Positions 49,763 to 62,700 of a DNA stretch of 64,000 bases are shown here, in pieces. Numbering within the stretch: the first letter of the stretch is position 1; the number at the start of each line of letters is the position of its first letter. Both the position numbers and the translations under genes were made by a program. The notes beneath the pieces are model-generated. The model saw only the letters and a list, made by a program, of their open reading frames with translations, was not told the DNA's origin and did no database searches. Source of the stretch: Rotaria sordida (lineage: Eukaryota > Rotifera > Eurotatoria > Philodinida > Philodinidae); assembly GCA_905250125.1 (NCBI GenBank), contig CAJNOL010000146.1, forward strand, positions 1 to 64,000. Reading direction: 5' to 3'.

Positions 49763-50085
49763 AAGTGATTAAAAATTATCGAAAACCATTAGAAATCATG
49801 AGAAATCATTAGAAATTAATGAAAATCATTCTAAATTATAGAACATATTCAGTAATAAAATTAAAAATAGAGCCCTGATTTCTATTGATTTTCTTAGTTT
49901 TCAATAATTGCTAATGGTTCTAGTGGTTACTCTGTATTTCTAATGATTACTCGTGATTTTTCTTCGTTTCTAAGCATTTTCAATAATTCCTATTGATTCA
50001 TGATGAATAGATAAAAACTAATTTCCAGTAATAGGAATCGCTAGAAATCACCAGAAATCAGAGAAATAATTAAAAATCAAGAGAT
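49763..50085. repeat. Mirrored ~10-bp tandem repeat (AGAAATCATT / AATGATTTCT)
   Basis: From 49763 to 49850 variants of agaaatcatt repeat in one sense. From 49880 to 50000 the complement (tctaatgattactcgtgatt and similar) predominates. After 50030 the first sense returns (cgctagaaatcaccagaaat). The block can therefore fold on itself. Units are degenerate and no gene is present. Confidence 0.6.
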
Positions 50086-50239
50086 CAGTTTGTTTCCCCT
50101 GTTTTCGATAGAAATTGAAACTTTAGAGACACTTTTACTAATAAAAGTTCAGTTCGTTTCACCTAATTTGAACAAAGTTTCGATGACATCAATGTTTCTA
50201 GGAGAGAAAAAAGCAAAAGACGGTTTTAAAACAATTTTT

Positions 50240-50990
50240 TTATTAATTACCAAGATCATTTCTTGCTTAGAAACTTGGTGGTTGTTTATTTAATTTATGT
50301 GGTGAAACACATTCAAGTAAACTAACAGGTATACAACGATAAACGAATGAGATCCATACAAGCATTAACATTTGTGTCATTTAATCTTTGATAATAATTC
50401 TTAAGTGCATAAATATCACCAACATGACATAATGTAATTGAATTTGATAACTTTGCACATTCATCAATATAATTTCAATCAGCAATTTTTGAACAACGCA
50501 TTTCTTCTTATTGATCATGTGAAAATTAAATAAATTAGCGACATAATTTTCATCAGTCAATATTTCCGTACATAATTTAGTTGCTATTGAAAATGTTGCA
50601 AGACATGATTTTGATCGACACACATGTTCCAAATTAATTGTTCGTCATGTTGACGTACAACCGGAACTCTTTTATTATAGAAACAAATCAATTGAACATG
50701 CACAATTAATATTAATAAAATTATAAACAAAATTTTCTTTAAACATTTGAACTATTCATGCCGATGTATCAACAAATGAACCACAAATTTTTGTATACCA
50801 AATATAGTTTGCGATGAATGACGACGTAAAAGTACAAATTCAGGTAATTATCCGTGAAATAACGATGTTGTCATTACCAATTCATCAACCATTTCATTTA
50901 TCACGCACATTCTGATATTAAAAACGGCGAACGATAGACGTGAATTTCTTATCAAAATCGGCCCGTACTGAAAACTATAAGAAAATCCCA
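50240..50990 (-). pseudogene. Unidentified gene remnant
   Basis: The minus strand holds coding-like fragments in different frames: LPEFVLLRRHSSQTIFGIQ (about 50860-50800), CLATFSIATKLCTEILTDEN (about 50610-50550), and ITLCHVGDIYALKNYYQRL (about 50440-50380). Each looks biased toward real protein, but frames shift between them and stops intervene. I do not recognise the family; the fragments are Cys- and Leu-containing and may come from a single gene. No intact splice chain was found. Confidence 0.35.
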
Positions 50991-51637
50991 ATTCATTACA
51001 GATGATTACAAAAGTAAATAATTTCATTAACTAATTGTATAATAATTTTCTTCAGAATACTATGTTTTCTATTGATTTGACCATGCACATATGGCCAAGG
51101 TATATTATATATATAAAGTATATTATCATCAGTATTTTTCAAAAGCGACATTTTCCAGTAAAAACCAATTATCTCAGGAAAGATAGAAGTTATAACAAAA
51201 GTTTTTTAACTATAACTATTATCGATGGTAGACTATCGTTTCATGGTATTGACATTGTGTTGTTACTTGACAATATCTGACGATGGCATATAATAGACTG
51301 TTTGATTTCAATCTGAATTTAGACCAAAAGAAACACTCAATTTCAAATAGAAATGGGAAATTGGAGGATTTCAGAATTATTCATTCATATATATATCAGT
51401 GACGTAGCCAGGATTTTTTAAGTCATGAGTTGTTTCCAAGGCAAATTATTTCGAGGAGTGGGTAGCAAGAAGCAATTAAGAATCAATCAGGCTATTATAT
51501 TTTAAAACTTATTGCCATCACAAAAAACTGATGTTCATTAAAGAAAAGTTTGTTACTCTCAACTTAGAGGCGAGCCCGTTTACTATTTTTGTACTATGTC
51601 ACAAATGTACTCCTCAACTTTCAAATATTTGAATATA
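50991..51637. other. Spacer without recognised genes
   Basis: AT-rich; the open frame at 51035-51280 has no domain. A less AT-rich patch begins near 51400 ahead of element K. Confidence 0.35.
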
Positions 51638-52220
51638 CAGAATGGACTAAAAGTCATCGGGCAGTCTTTTACTTCGAATAACTTTTGACAGGATCAAGAT
51701 AAAAAAAACTGCAGCTTTCACAATTCAAAAGAGGGTCTGCTACTACATAGTTTCATATACTATTTAACAGTGCTGCATGTTACCATGGTAATCAGTCAGT
51801 GGTCTTCGATAAAATACTGGGAGCTCTATAAAAATTACACTGAAGATCAATTCTAATGTGTACGTTAGAATCGTATATCTATGAATCACACTCATCATTG
51901 TTGCTATCTAGTGTTGCATCTAAAACTCTTTATCGGAAGAATATAATAGGTTCGGTTGTTGGCATTAGCGTGAATCGTGAGTACACGAATCGAAACTGTT
52001 TCGTTGAATTAAACTTCTATGTCTTTTTCATAGAGTTATCAAAATCTTGCTAAGGATCACTAGCTGACTATTAGGTCAACAATCTGTATTGTTGAATAAT
52101 ACATAGAACTTCGTACTAACAGATCCCGTTTCGCATAGTGAAAGTCGCAGCTTTTTATCTTGATCTTATCAAAAGTTATTCGAAATTAAAGACTGCTCGG
52201 TGACTTTTGGCTCACCATGT
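51638..52220. mobile_element. MITE-like element K with 80-bp terminal inverted repeats
   Basis: The left end (actaaaagtcatcgggcagtc, then ttcgaataacttttgacagg) is the inverse of the right end (cttatcaaaagttattcgaa, then gactgctcggtgacttttgg) over about 75-80 bases. The interior of about 420 bases is unpaired and non-coding. The terminal block matches the arms of element A (gcagtc..., gaataactcttgatagga, gaacaagataga). A and K are thus related at their ends but not in their interiors. Confidence 0.75.
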
Positions 52221-55200
52221 ATTATGTCAAAAAGCATAAGTAAGTACAAATAGAACCATTAGCGAGTTTAAGAAGAATCACGAGTATTTTGACAAAAAAA
52301 ATTCATTGAATTGTCATCATTATGATCATTGGTTTCGTAGAAGACATAGTCAATTGATCTTTCTGGATCACTTGATTAGATCACAAAAAGGTACAACGTT
52401 TGAATTTGTCAGCAATTGTCCAATGACCATACCTCTGGCAACGCCACTAGTATATACCTCCTTTTTTTAAATGGCTGGGCTGAGGGAACTTAAGGACTAT
52501 TTACCAGTATATATATTCATTTATACATGATTGTAAAGCTTCCCTAGTCTCCCTAGTCCCACGATCCAAAAAAAAATGGTGCCTATACATATATATGGGA
52601 ATGAATATTTCTATTGACCTGGTAGATTGAACCGTAGAGAAAATATATGATATGATGCGTGTTCATATGTGTATGTAGCAATGACTTATTCGAAGCACCT
52701 CATTCGATAAAAAAGGATGCCATTGGCTTGAAATCAATGTAATGTTTGTTATATTTTAGTATAATATGGCCTTCTGCCTCATGTTTTCATTAATAAGCAG
52801 GCGTTTTTTTAGTCCTCCCGATCCCCATTGTTTCAAAATCGTGAGCGTGATTATTTTTTCCGAAATTCAGTTTGAAATAAAAAATACCATAGACTCCGAT
52901 TGAGCTTGTGAAGCAGTATGCTATACAGAAAGAGTTTAACATTCAGCCGAGATTAAAACGAGTTCCAACTAGGAGCGTTACGTGTCACTTTCCAGCAGTG
53001 TCAATCAGCTTGAGATATCTTGCATGATCAGCATGACCTCTAATATTCTCCCTCTTGGAGATTCATTGCTTTTTTTTAATTCACTAATATTTCGTCTATT
53101 CTACACGTTTATGTGTTCGACAGCACTGTTATTTACGAAAGAAATGATTGATTTTACTATCAAAATTGTAACAGCAAGTATTGAAGTGATTGTTATTCAA
53201 TAATTTTCGCATAAATTTTTAGAATACATGAGTCGTAAAAGTATGACATTTGACGCACGTTTTACATAACCATAAAAGATATCACTCCCCAATGGAACAG
53301 TTTTGGTCCTGGTTCTGACAAGGTCAAGACTAGAACCATCTTGTTCATATCTAGATATTATTGTTAGAAACTCCACGGGGTTATACGAGTTTTTCCATTG
53401 TATGTCTTCGTAGATTCGACCGGTTCCAAGTATGTGATTGATTATTTGAGAAATTGTCTTTTAATATTAAACATAAATAAATCATATTTGTTAGTAATAC
53501 TTCTAGCTCGTTATCAGTCTACGTAGAAACAACATGAATTAATATAGAATGATTTATATATTCTTATCTCTTCATCAGTCATTGGATGAGAGTTAATAAC
53601 GCATGATTTAAAAAATAAAACAAATCATTTGACTGACGATCAACATATATGTTGGTCTTTCTTACCATAGTTACTAATAACTTCTTTGAATATTTTTTTC
53701 CACATCTAATGAAAAAATCTATAATAATAACGAATAGACGTTCTCTTATTTCATTCCTAATATTATTGTTCACTATTCTCTTATTGAATGTATACAATTG
53801 GTTATGGTTAATATTTTTCTAGCATATTCGAATTCTGTATTTAGTAACCAATTATCTATTTAATGATACTCGTTTGCTTGAGATAGTTCTTCTCGTTAAC
53901 TATATGTCAACCGTAGCAAAATCTATATATATATATAATATACAATCTGGAGATGCATTATCAATAGACTGATGATTTCTTAAATTTGTTGTCAGAGTTT
54001 GTGATACTGTTAACGAGTTTTTCTTATGGTTGATATTTTAAGCTTTTTCCCTGTTTCTCGATGATGAAAATAACATCTAGAATATCTTATTTTGTTTTTT
54101 GTGCTTCTTTTTTTTCTCGTTTACCGATTCTGATGAGAATTGACGATACAACGATGATATGTATAAATATATGTGCAGCTGCCTTTTCTATATCATTGAT
54201 ATACGTTAAAAAAACTCGATGTAGTAAATGATAGTTGTCCCTGGAGTTCGTTTGCCAATCGTCCTAATGTCAGCATGTATCTATCATAACTGTATATGTA
54301 GGATACAACACATATTCTTTTCTCATGTTTTTGTCTTGTCTGTTGGTTTTCCATTTCGATGGTCCATTCATCTTCATCAATAATATATGCGATATTCCTA
54401 ACAATGAAAAATGTTCTTATAGATTTGTAGATATCAATTTTTTTCAACAGATTTCTTTTATTAAATAAATACAGGACATTTTTAAAGTTTAGTTTTTCTT
54501 ATTCTTTTAAATTGAAAGAAAAAGTTCCATTCATGAAAATTATCTCTATGTGAACGATGCTCAATTTTTTATGAATGGTATTTGAAAAATTTTCCGTATT
54601 TAACTTAAAAGTGAGTACTTCTACTCTCAAAGATTGCATTTTTTTTTAAACTTTTTTTTTCTTCTCTCACTATAGTCTGTTGAACAAAACTTCTAGTGTA
54701 GAAATAGTTTATGGAACTTACAGAAAAAAAAAGTAAACGTATTTCTTTTCACGTAAGAGAAGACAGCTGTTACAGAGCTTTTTCTTTTTTGTTCTAAACG
54801 AGAGTATGCGTGATATGTGCGTCATGAATGGATGGATGCGTTACACTTGGTCTACTATTTCTATGTACTTATATCATCCGAGTGTGTTAATCAACTCATT
54901 GATTTATCTAAATTCATGGTTTCTTTTTTTTTTCTTTAAGAAAATACTTTTTTTTCTCAAGGCCTCACATCAAGAATAACAGAGAGAAGGTACGATATTG
55001 CTTTATAGGCTTTTCCTTCTTCTGTTTTTTCTCAACGGGCTTTTGTTCCTTATTCTTGTTCTTTTCCAGCATCATTCGTTCGTTCTTTCTTTCTCATTTT
55101 TTTTCCCATCAATTCTTTTTTTTTTTAGTCGCTTTCTTTCCAATAATAGTTCTATGCATTCACCATGTATCTGCCTTTCAATTGCTTCTATAGTTCTTCT

Positions 55201-55479
55201 AAAACTCATGACACATATTTATACGTCAAACTCATTGACTTTTCAAGAAAAGTCATCGACCATTTGCCATTTAATACAAGTGTGTCAATAGATATCATTA
55301 TGGTAAAAAAAGAAAAACATTAGTGATATCTGTAGATCTGTTTGGTAAATAGGTAGATCTGTGCAACAGTATGAGAAGAATGATCTGTAAGTCTGTATGA
55401 AAATATGTTATCTTAGTTTAGAAATAGATTTATAATTTGTACGTGAATATAAAGAAAAGCGATCATAAGTCTAATAAAA
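52221..55479. other. Long gene-poor stretch
   Basis: No gene is supported across 3 kb. Open frames at 52982-53203 (+), 53579-53797 (-) and 54193-54447 (-) have no recognised domain or splice context. T-rich and CT-rich tracts increase from about 54600 onward. Confidence 0.4.
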
Positions 55480-57250
55480 ATAAAAAAACAACGAAATTGT
55501 TCGTGCGTTTGCGTCTCTTAACCAAAATAGATGGCTTCGTCTTGTGTCGCCTTCTGTCTTTATTATCGGTGTGCGTGTTTTTTAATCTAATCACATATAG
55601 ACGAAACGCAATGCGCACTCGCGTCAGTCTTCGTAGTTGATGATGGTAAACGGAATAGGCAACAACAGTGCTATAGCGCTCGATGGTGCAATCACAATGT
55701 AAGAGAACGCAGTCAGTTCGCGCTTGGATAAGATGCAACAACGACAACATCAAGGAAAGAGAGAAAGAACATTTCTTCTCTCTTAGCATCGTCAAGCATC
55801 TTTTGTTCTGTCCGCGGAACGAAAGGGCCTGAATGTATTTCTCCTCCTTCTCTCGATCTTGTGCACGTCGTCGTTGTTATTATGTAGTGGCAGTGGCCCA
55901 TTCATTCTCGTTTGTAGGGTAATGTCTGTTGTCTACGCGAGCGCACGGCTCTCTTGTTGAGTAAGTTGCTGTATTCCGTTTCTTTCGTTCTGTCTTTCTC
56001 TTCTTCCTTTTTTTTTTCCTTGTTTCTCTTTTCTTTTTCTTTTTTTACTATTTGCGTTACAACAACTACCATGTATGAATATGTGTGGTTGTAACAGCAG
56101 CATCAGCTCGTTTTTGTTACTGGACGCCCACTCAACGACGATGAGAAAAAGTATAGTACATATATATATATTTGCAAACGTACGAACAAATGAGAAAAAA
56201 GACCAGCCTATTCGATAACTGCTGTACTTTTTTTATCTATAGTACTATCAACTACCATGTTAGCGAAGCATTTTTTTTCAAAAGAAAAAGAAAACGTATG
56301 GAATAAGATTTGAATTATATATGCGAATATATTCATTCAAAACGCGAAGATCTTTATAATCATTTTTATTATATTATATTTGCTTTTGGTATGATGGCAA
56401 AGAAAAAAAAAAGGTTATCATCATCAGTTCAACAAGCAGTATGTCTTAACTCTACACCAATATAAAGGTCAATTTTTGTCTGTTATGCCATACTATGGAT
56501 TCATTTATTGATCAAAAAATCAATCAAAATACATATATGTGTATATATATATATGTGTATGGTTCACTCATCTCAATTACATTAGTCTTTATTATCGTAT
56601 ACTTGACGAAATATTAGAGGGTGATTATATTCATTCTTTTGTAGGTTTTTTTTCTCCTTTTCATCTATCATCAACCTTCATTCACCTGGTAGTGATGGTA
56701 GACCGATAAGAGAGAGGGAGAAAGAGCGAATATAGGAGAAGCTAAGATAAAATTGCAGCTGACGCATGTGCCTCCAGTGGCCTTGTGTATCGTTCGGATT
56801 TTTTTCATTGCACGATCATCACATCAAATTCGTTTTTCGTCGTCATCGTCATTTATATAGACCTTCTTTTCATTCTCTACTAGAATCATCAATGTCGATT
56901 CTCGTTTTTTTTTTGCTTTGGTCGACGCATAGTACTCCTTCGTTTCTTTCTATTCGCTTCCCTTCTCTCTCCTATTTTTTTTTTATTATTATTATTCTCT
57001 CTGCTCTATCGGTAACGACACGACAACATCGTCGTTTTTATCTCGACTCTTAGTGAAGGTAGACGATTTTAGAAGGTTGATGAGATGGCATACGAGAACG
57101 CATATACATTGATAAAGGACATCGCCATCCATCATACTAAATAATAAAAAAAGCAGCTGATGAGTAGTCGCGTCCTTCGTTGTATCGTCGCTTTGGCGCC
57201 AGTTATAGCTAATCGAACTAGTATGGACTATCAGTTGACTGACACGTAAC
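55480..57250. promoter_or_regulatory. CpG-containing, pyrimidine-rich block; possible regulatory region
   Basis: This block stands out from the AT-rich background. It has many CG dinucleotides (gcacgtcgtcgttg, cgcgagcgcacgg, gtccgcggaacg, cgtcgtcatcgtc, gtcgcgtccttcg), long CT/T tracts (ttctttcgttctgtctttct) and trinucleotide-like gtcgt/acaac repeats. No coding frame holds. It could be a promoter or enhancer field, or the 5' UTR of a long non-coding transcript. At 57363 a mini-frame ATGGATAAAATTAAAGG runs into a perfect donor (gtaagtat, 57389), hinting at a transcribed 5' exon. Confidence 0.3.
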
Positions 57251-58789
57251 AGTAATGTAAGCTTATGTACAAAAAAAAAAATAATTTGCTTGTGCTACCA
57301 CTCTGCTTATTAACTATGATTATGCTTTCTATTAGCACGATTTTATGACGTTAACACTCTCATGGATAAAATTAAAGGAAATGAAAAAAGTAAGTATCAA
57401 TGGTAAAATAGGTCTTTTTTTTTTCTTTAGAAATTAAATAATAGTATACCGATGTGTTGTCTCGAATCTGACTAGTTTTGCAATCTGCTCGATATTAAAG
57501 TGCAGGTGCTGGCTTTTCAGATACCTGACGCGTATCGGAAACGACGATAAAATTAATTTATATATACCCGCTCTTCAAGAAATTATTCTGTTTGTTTTTC
57601 TTTTTTTTTTATTTATATGAGTTTGTATGTTTTGTATTTTTTATTATTATTTTGAAATAAAATATTTAATAATTGCTTTAGAAATCAGAAAAGATATTGT
57701 AAAACATTAGAAAAAAAAACAAAAATAAGTTCTTGTAGAAATAAATACTTAAAAGTAAAAATTCTTTTATGAAAAGGCAATATCAATATGTTGTATAAAG
57801 CATCTTTCTATTCACTGATAAGTATCGGCATCATGGTCGCTATTAAATTTTAATGTATTTGTTTTTATAAATCCTTTCGATTAAGAAAATATCAAGTATC
57901 AAGACAAATAGGATGAATTGAAGAGAGTAAAACATATGATCTACTGACTGATGCTTCGAATATACTTATCTTTTAGTTATCATTTCTAAATGCACTGTGT
58001 GATAATCTTTTTTTTTATGACCAGGTCATATATCAAAACTTATATATATTCAGAATCAGCGTAATTTGAATAGTATTTCTGCTAAATATTATGCTGGTCG
58101 GTCATTTTTAGAAGAATAAATAAATGACATTCTATACTAATTATCTACCGAGGTCAAAAAAATACGGTCTGTATACGGCTGTTTACAGTGCAAAAAGTGT
58201 ATGTCAACGAGCCGTGTATATTGTCATAATACTGGATGCAGAAATACGGCCGTGTCATCATAAGATTATACCACATATACGACTGTATATGGCGAAAATA
58301 CAGTCTGTTGACTGCCGTCAAGTTACCGTTTTGTTACTATTTACTGGCAAAAAAACGGATCGTAAACGATATACAGTTTCATCGATCTAAGTGTGGCAAA
58401 ACCAGAATGTTATACTATCAAAATGCATGAAAATTTGTTAATTCTTTAAAAAATTCTCAGATTGGAGTTGAGATCACGGTATCTTATATTTGTGAGTGCA
58501 CTTAAACTATCTATATCAATCATATCGACCGTTTTGCATTAGTTTTTGAGTTTGATTATTTTGTGATAAAGATGGCACTAGTTAATGACACTAACAAAAT
58601 ATCGAAAATTGCAATGATCAGAATAAAAATGTGATATAACGACGTAGTAAGCTACGCCTAATTTTTGTATGATTCTATCTTTGTAATTAACCGAGTTATA
58701 TAATGACCTGAACAAAATGCACCAATAGATTCGTTTTTGAAATAGTGGAATCACCCATCCGCATCAACTAATAAATGAATAAATTTATT
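57251..58789. other. Spacer with ACGG/CCGT-rich patch
   Basis: Mostly AT-rich. At 58150-58385 the short words tacggctgt, gccgtgtata, tacggccgtgt, tgccgtcaag and aaacggatcgt recur in both senses. This may be a decayed inverted or satellite-like repeat. The two overlapping open frames across it have no recognised domain. Confidence 0.4.
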
Positions 58790-58920
58790 TCAGGTCTTGT
58801 CTTGACTAGAAAATTTACCGTTGAATTAGGTAGTATGATTGGTGTTTTCATATACCAACACCAAATAGATTACTTAATTAATTCAGTATTAAATTTTCTA
58901 GTGAAGATAAGGCTTATTGA
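58790..58920. repeat. Compact 130-bp hairpin (element L) upstream of ZMPSTE24
   Basis: The left arm (aggtcttgtcttgactagaa ... ttggtgttttc) and right arm (accaacaccaaatagatt ... ttttctagtgaagataagg) pair over about 58 bases each with a loop of only a few bases, at roughly three-quarters identity with small bulges. The shape is that of a miniature MITE or an unusually long pri-miRNA-like stem. It lies about 155 bases before the ZMPSTE24 start codon. Confidence 0.75.
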
Positions 58921-59075
58921 AAGACAAATTTGCGACTAACTGAATGCTTAAAAAATGGGCGAATCATATTCAAGAACTGAATCATTTCATTTATTGACAG
59001 ACATTCACTTAACATACAAGTTTGGTTGCCTTCGTTTGTGTTGTATTTATTCAATAAGATTGATTTCGTGCAATA

Positions 59076-59701
59076 ATGGTCTTTTTGATTTCAACACTTG
59101 AACAATATTTTTCATTTCTCGATAAAATCGAGCCAAATATTTTATTCTATGGATTATTATCTTTTACATGGATTGTTTCCATTTGGGAACATTATCTTTC
59201 ATATCGACAAGTATATTAAAATATTTTTCAAATAAAAATTTATTTATATATTTATTTTTTTTCTAATTTGAATAGTATTGTAATTATAAACGTCATCAAA
59301 CTGTTCCAGATGAATTAGCCGATGTCATGACAAGTGAAGAATTAGATAAAGCTCGTTCATATGCTATTGATAAAATGCGTTATAATGAAATTCATTCATT
59401 ATTTAATGAAATTGAAACAACAGTAAAAGAATTTTAATATTTATTGATTATTATTTTTTTTTTCGTTTAATATTCATAATAGATATTATTATTAATTGGT
59501 ATTTTACCATCGTTATGGTCAACATCAGGAAAAATATTATCAAAATATGATTATAATAATTATGAAATATTACAATCAATAGTTTTTCTTATTATAATTA
59601 TGGTTTATTCTACAATAACAGGTATTCCATGGTCATATTATTATCATTTTGTTCTTGAAGAAAAACATGGATTTAATAAACAAGTAAGTTTAATTTTATC
59701 A

Positions 59702-59732
<31 letters not shown>

Positions 59733-62700
59733 TATTTAATAAAAATCTTTATATTTATTTAGACAATTGGCTTTTTTATTAAAGATACTATAAAAAAACT
59801 CCTTGTTACACTTATATTAATGTTACTAATGTTTTCTCTTTTAATTAAAATAATTCAAATAGGTGGAGATTATTTTTTTGTTTATGCTTGGCTTTTCATT
59901 ACAATTATGTCATTGGTAATTATATTTATAAAACAAGAAAAAAACATAAGTTCATTGTTTTTATTTTTTGTCTATATGATTTAGATTATTGCATTCATTT
60001 ATCCAAATTATATTGCACCATTATTTGATCGTTATGATCCATTACGTGAAGGAGAATTACGTTCAAGTATTGAAAGACTTGCAGAACAAATTAAATTTCC
60101 ACTTGCAAAAATTTATGTTGTCGAAGGTTAGTTTTTAAAAAATATGTTTAGTTTTTCGGTAGAAAGGAAATTTTCGAAATTATCAACACATGAGAAAATA
60201 ATTTCTAGCGAATTTCGGTAATTAATAACGTATGAAAAAAATATTTCTCAAGAAACTTCGGTAATTATTAAAGTATAATAAAGAAATTCTAAAAATATTT
60301 TATAGAAAATTTATGAGAAAAGATCTTGTCAGATTTGATAACCTATCTTGCACCAAGATACCATAGATATGATTTTGGTAGAGCAATTTACAGCGCATCG
60401 AACAGTATATAATAAATCAAGTTTTATGAAAATTTTGATATGCTAAGGGTTTATATACTGATTATAATTCTTGAGAAATAAACATATGGTATACATAGAT
60501 ATTGTGGGCACTACGTTAAACTTATACAAATTTTATTTTTAAACTCTATTCAATACAGTTATAGGTGCTGTTCAATTTTCTATAATCCATAGTTTTCATC
60601 GTTGCTTTCTTCATATTTAAAAATGGTTCATTTTCTAAGGTCTAGATTATTTCTAGACTATATAATATTCCAGTGTGTTGTCAACTTGCAAGATTGTCCC
60701 TCAGAATAGACTATTTTTCTATATGAAGGGACCAGTATATCAACAATACTCACTGGCCGTGTCAAAAATTTTTATATAATAATAACCAGCACAATATTGC
60801 TGATGAAGTGATATAAATAACTTGTTTATAATCGGAAAAAAACTTTTTTTAGCCTTCAGATACCTGGAAAAGAGTATGGATATAGGGTTACAGAAAGGAA
60901 ATATGTTATTTTTTATTATTTCTTTTTCAAATATTTATTCCGAGTATTCATGAAACTCTAGAAGAATCAATACATATCTCATGTTCACTTCAAAAATACA
61001 TTTTTTTCATATCCCTGAAGCCCATCCAGTGTTCTGAAGGCCAAACATTTTTTTTTCGGGTTAGATGAAGTGTAACAATTCACATAAACCTTGATTTAAT
61101 TATAATTGAAACGTACTAGCATCCCTTTCAATGTCATATAAAAAATTTAATCTTACTTCTAAAATTTTAAGGTTCGGTTCGATCAGCTCATTCAAATGCT
61201 TATTTTTATGGATTTTTCAAGGCAAAACGAATTGTTCTTTATGATACACTTATCAAAGGATATAGTCTTCATAAAGAGAATAAAGATAATCTTATTGATA
61301 AAGACAATCAATTAGATGAAACAAAACAAAAAGAAAATGAAGAAGAAAACACATTAAATGAAACAAAACAAACAGAAAATGAAGAAAATACATTAATTCA
61401 TCGTAAAACTAATAATGATACAAGTGATAAAGTCAATGAAGAACAACAAACAACAATAAAGAAAAAAACTGATAAAGGTTGTGAATCAGATGAAGTTCTT
61501 GCTGTATTATGTCATGAATTTGGACATTGGTCACTCAGTCATAATCTTATCAATTTATCTATTTCATTTGTACGTATAATTTATCTTCATACAGAATTTT
61601 GTTTTTCCTTTTGCATATATTGGGCGTCTCAGAAATAACCAACAGAAAAAAAGAATAGAATATCTCTACTGTATTTTGATTGAATGAGCTCATTTTTTTC
61701 TTCTAATAATAGAAAAGAATTCCAAAGTAGAGGTCATTGGGTTCAAAGTTTTCGCACCCGGTTGAACTACACTTTGCTACTTTCAATCAAATTCTCCCGT
61801 CGGAATCGAACAGTCACTCTGAAGATATGAGACACTTGTTTTTTCGGTTTTTTTGTAGTCGGTAACTAGCGCACGTCGGATATAAAGTTTTCAGACTCGA
61901 TTGAGGACCAATTTGGTGGACTCCAGTTCTACATTTTTATTCATGTGTAAAAAGTTTAGTAAAAACCGTTTAAAACTATTATTACATGGTTAAAATAGAA
62001 AAATTGAGACTTTCTAGTAAAAATAAATAATAGATTTTGGACTTTTCTAATAATATTCACATTGCCATGTTCTTAAATTTTCTCAGTTTTTAAAATAATT
62101 TATTTGCAATAGTTGAGTTTTCGTTAGTCTAAAGAAAAAGCTCATCAACAGATGGAAGTTTTACGAAAATATCCTTTGACATTCTTCATAAAATAATTAA
62201 CTTTAGTTTATCTTCTTATCCTCATATTGATTCAGAATTTTTGAAATTACTCATAAGAAAGAAACAATTACATATCGACTGAAATTTTCCATACACCTCT
62301 AAATATCCTATAATTTATATTTTTTCTCATTTCTAGATCAATCTATTCCTGGTATTTTCTATATTTGCTGCTCTTTTCAAACGTACTGTTCTTTATGAAG
62401 CATTTGGTTTTTCAGCAACTCATCCAATTCTAATAGGTTTATTAATTATTTTTCAATTTGTTTTATCACCATATTTTGAAGTAAGAAAACGCAGTAAATG
62501 AAATATATTTCTTTCTTTTCTGTTTTTTATTAAAAGGTTTTTTCATTTGCTTTAACGGCATTATCACGTCGTTTTGAATTTCAAGCTGATCATTTTGCTG
62601 TTAAACTTGGTCATGGTGATCAATTAGGTCGTGCATTGAAAAAACTTGAATTGGATAATATGACATATCCATTTTCAGATAAACTTTATGCTACTTATCA

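Noticed and set aside
22327-52220. Possibility that the paired repeats are LTRs of retroelements
   Set aside because: The repeats are inverted, not direct, and no reverse transcriptase, protease, integrase or capsid motif was seen anywhere in the window.
55463-55795. Minus-strand open frame of 110 codons in the CpG-rich block
   Set aside because: It arises from repetitive CG/CT-rich sequence, shows no domain and overlaps another chance frame in a different phase.
58124-58430. Two overlapping plus-strand open frames
   Set aside because: They overlap in different frames across the ACGG/CCGT repeat patch and resemble no protein.
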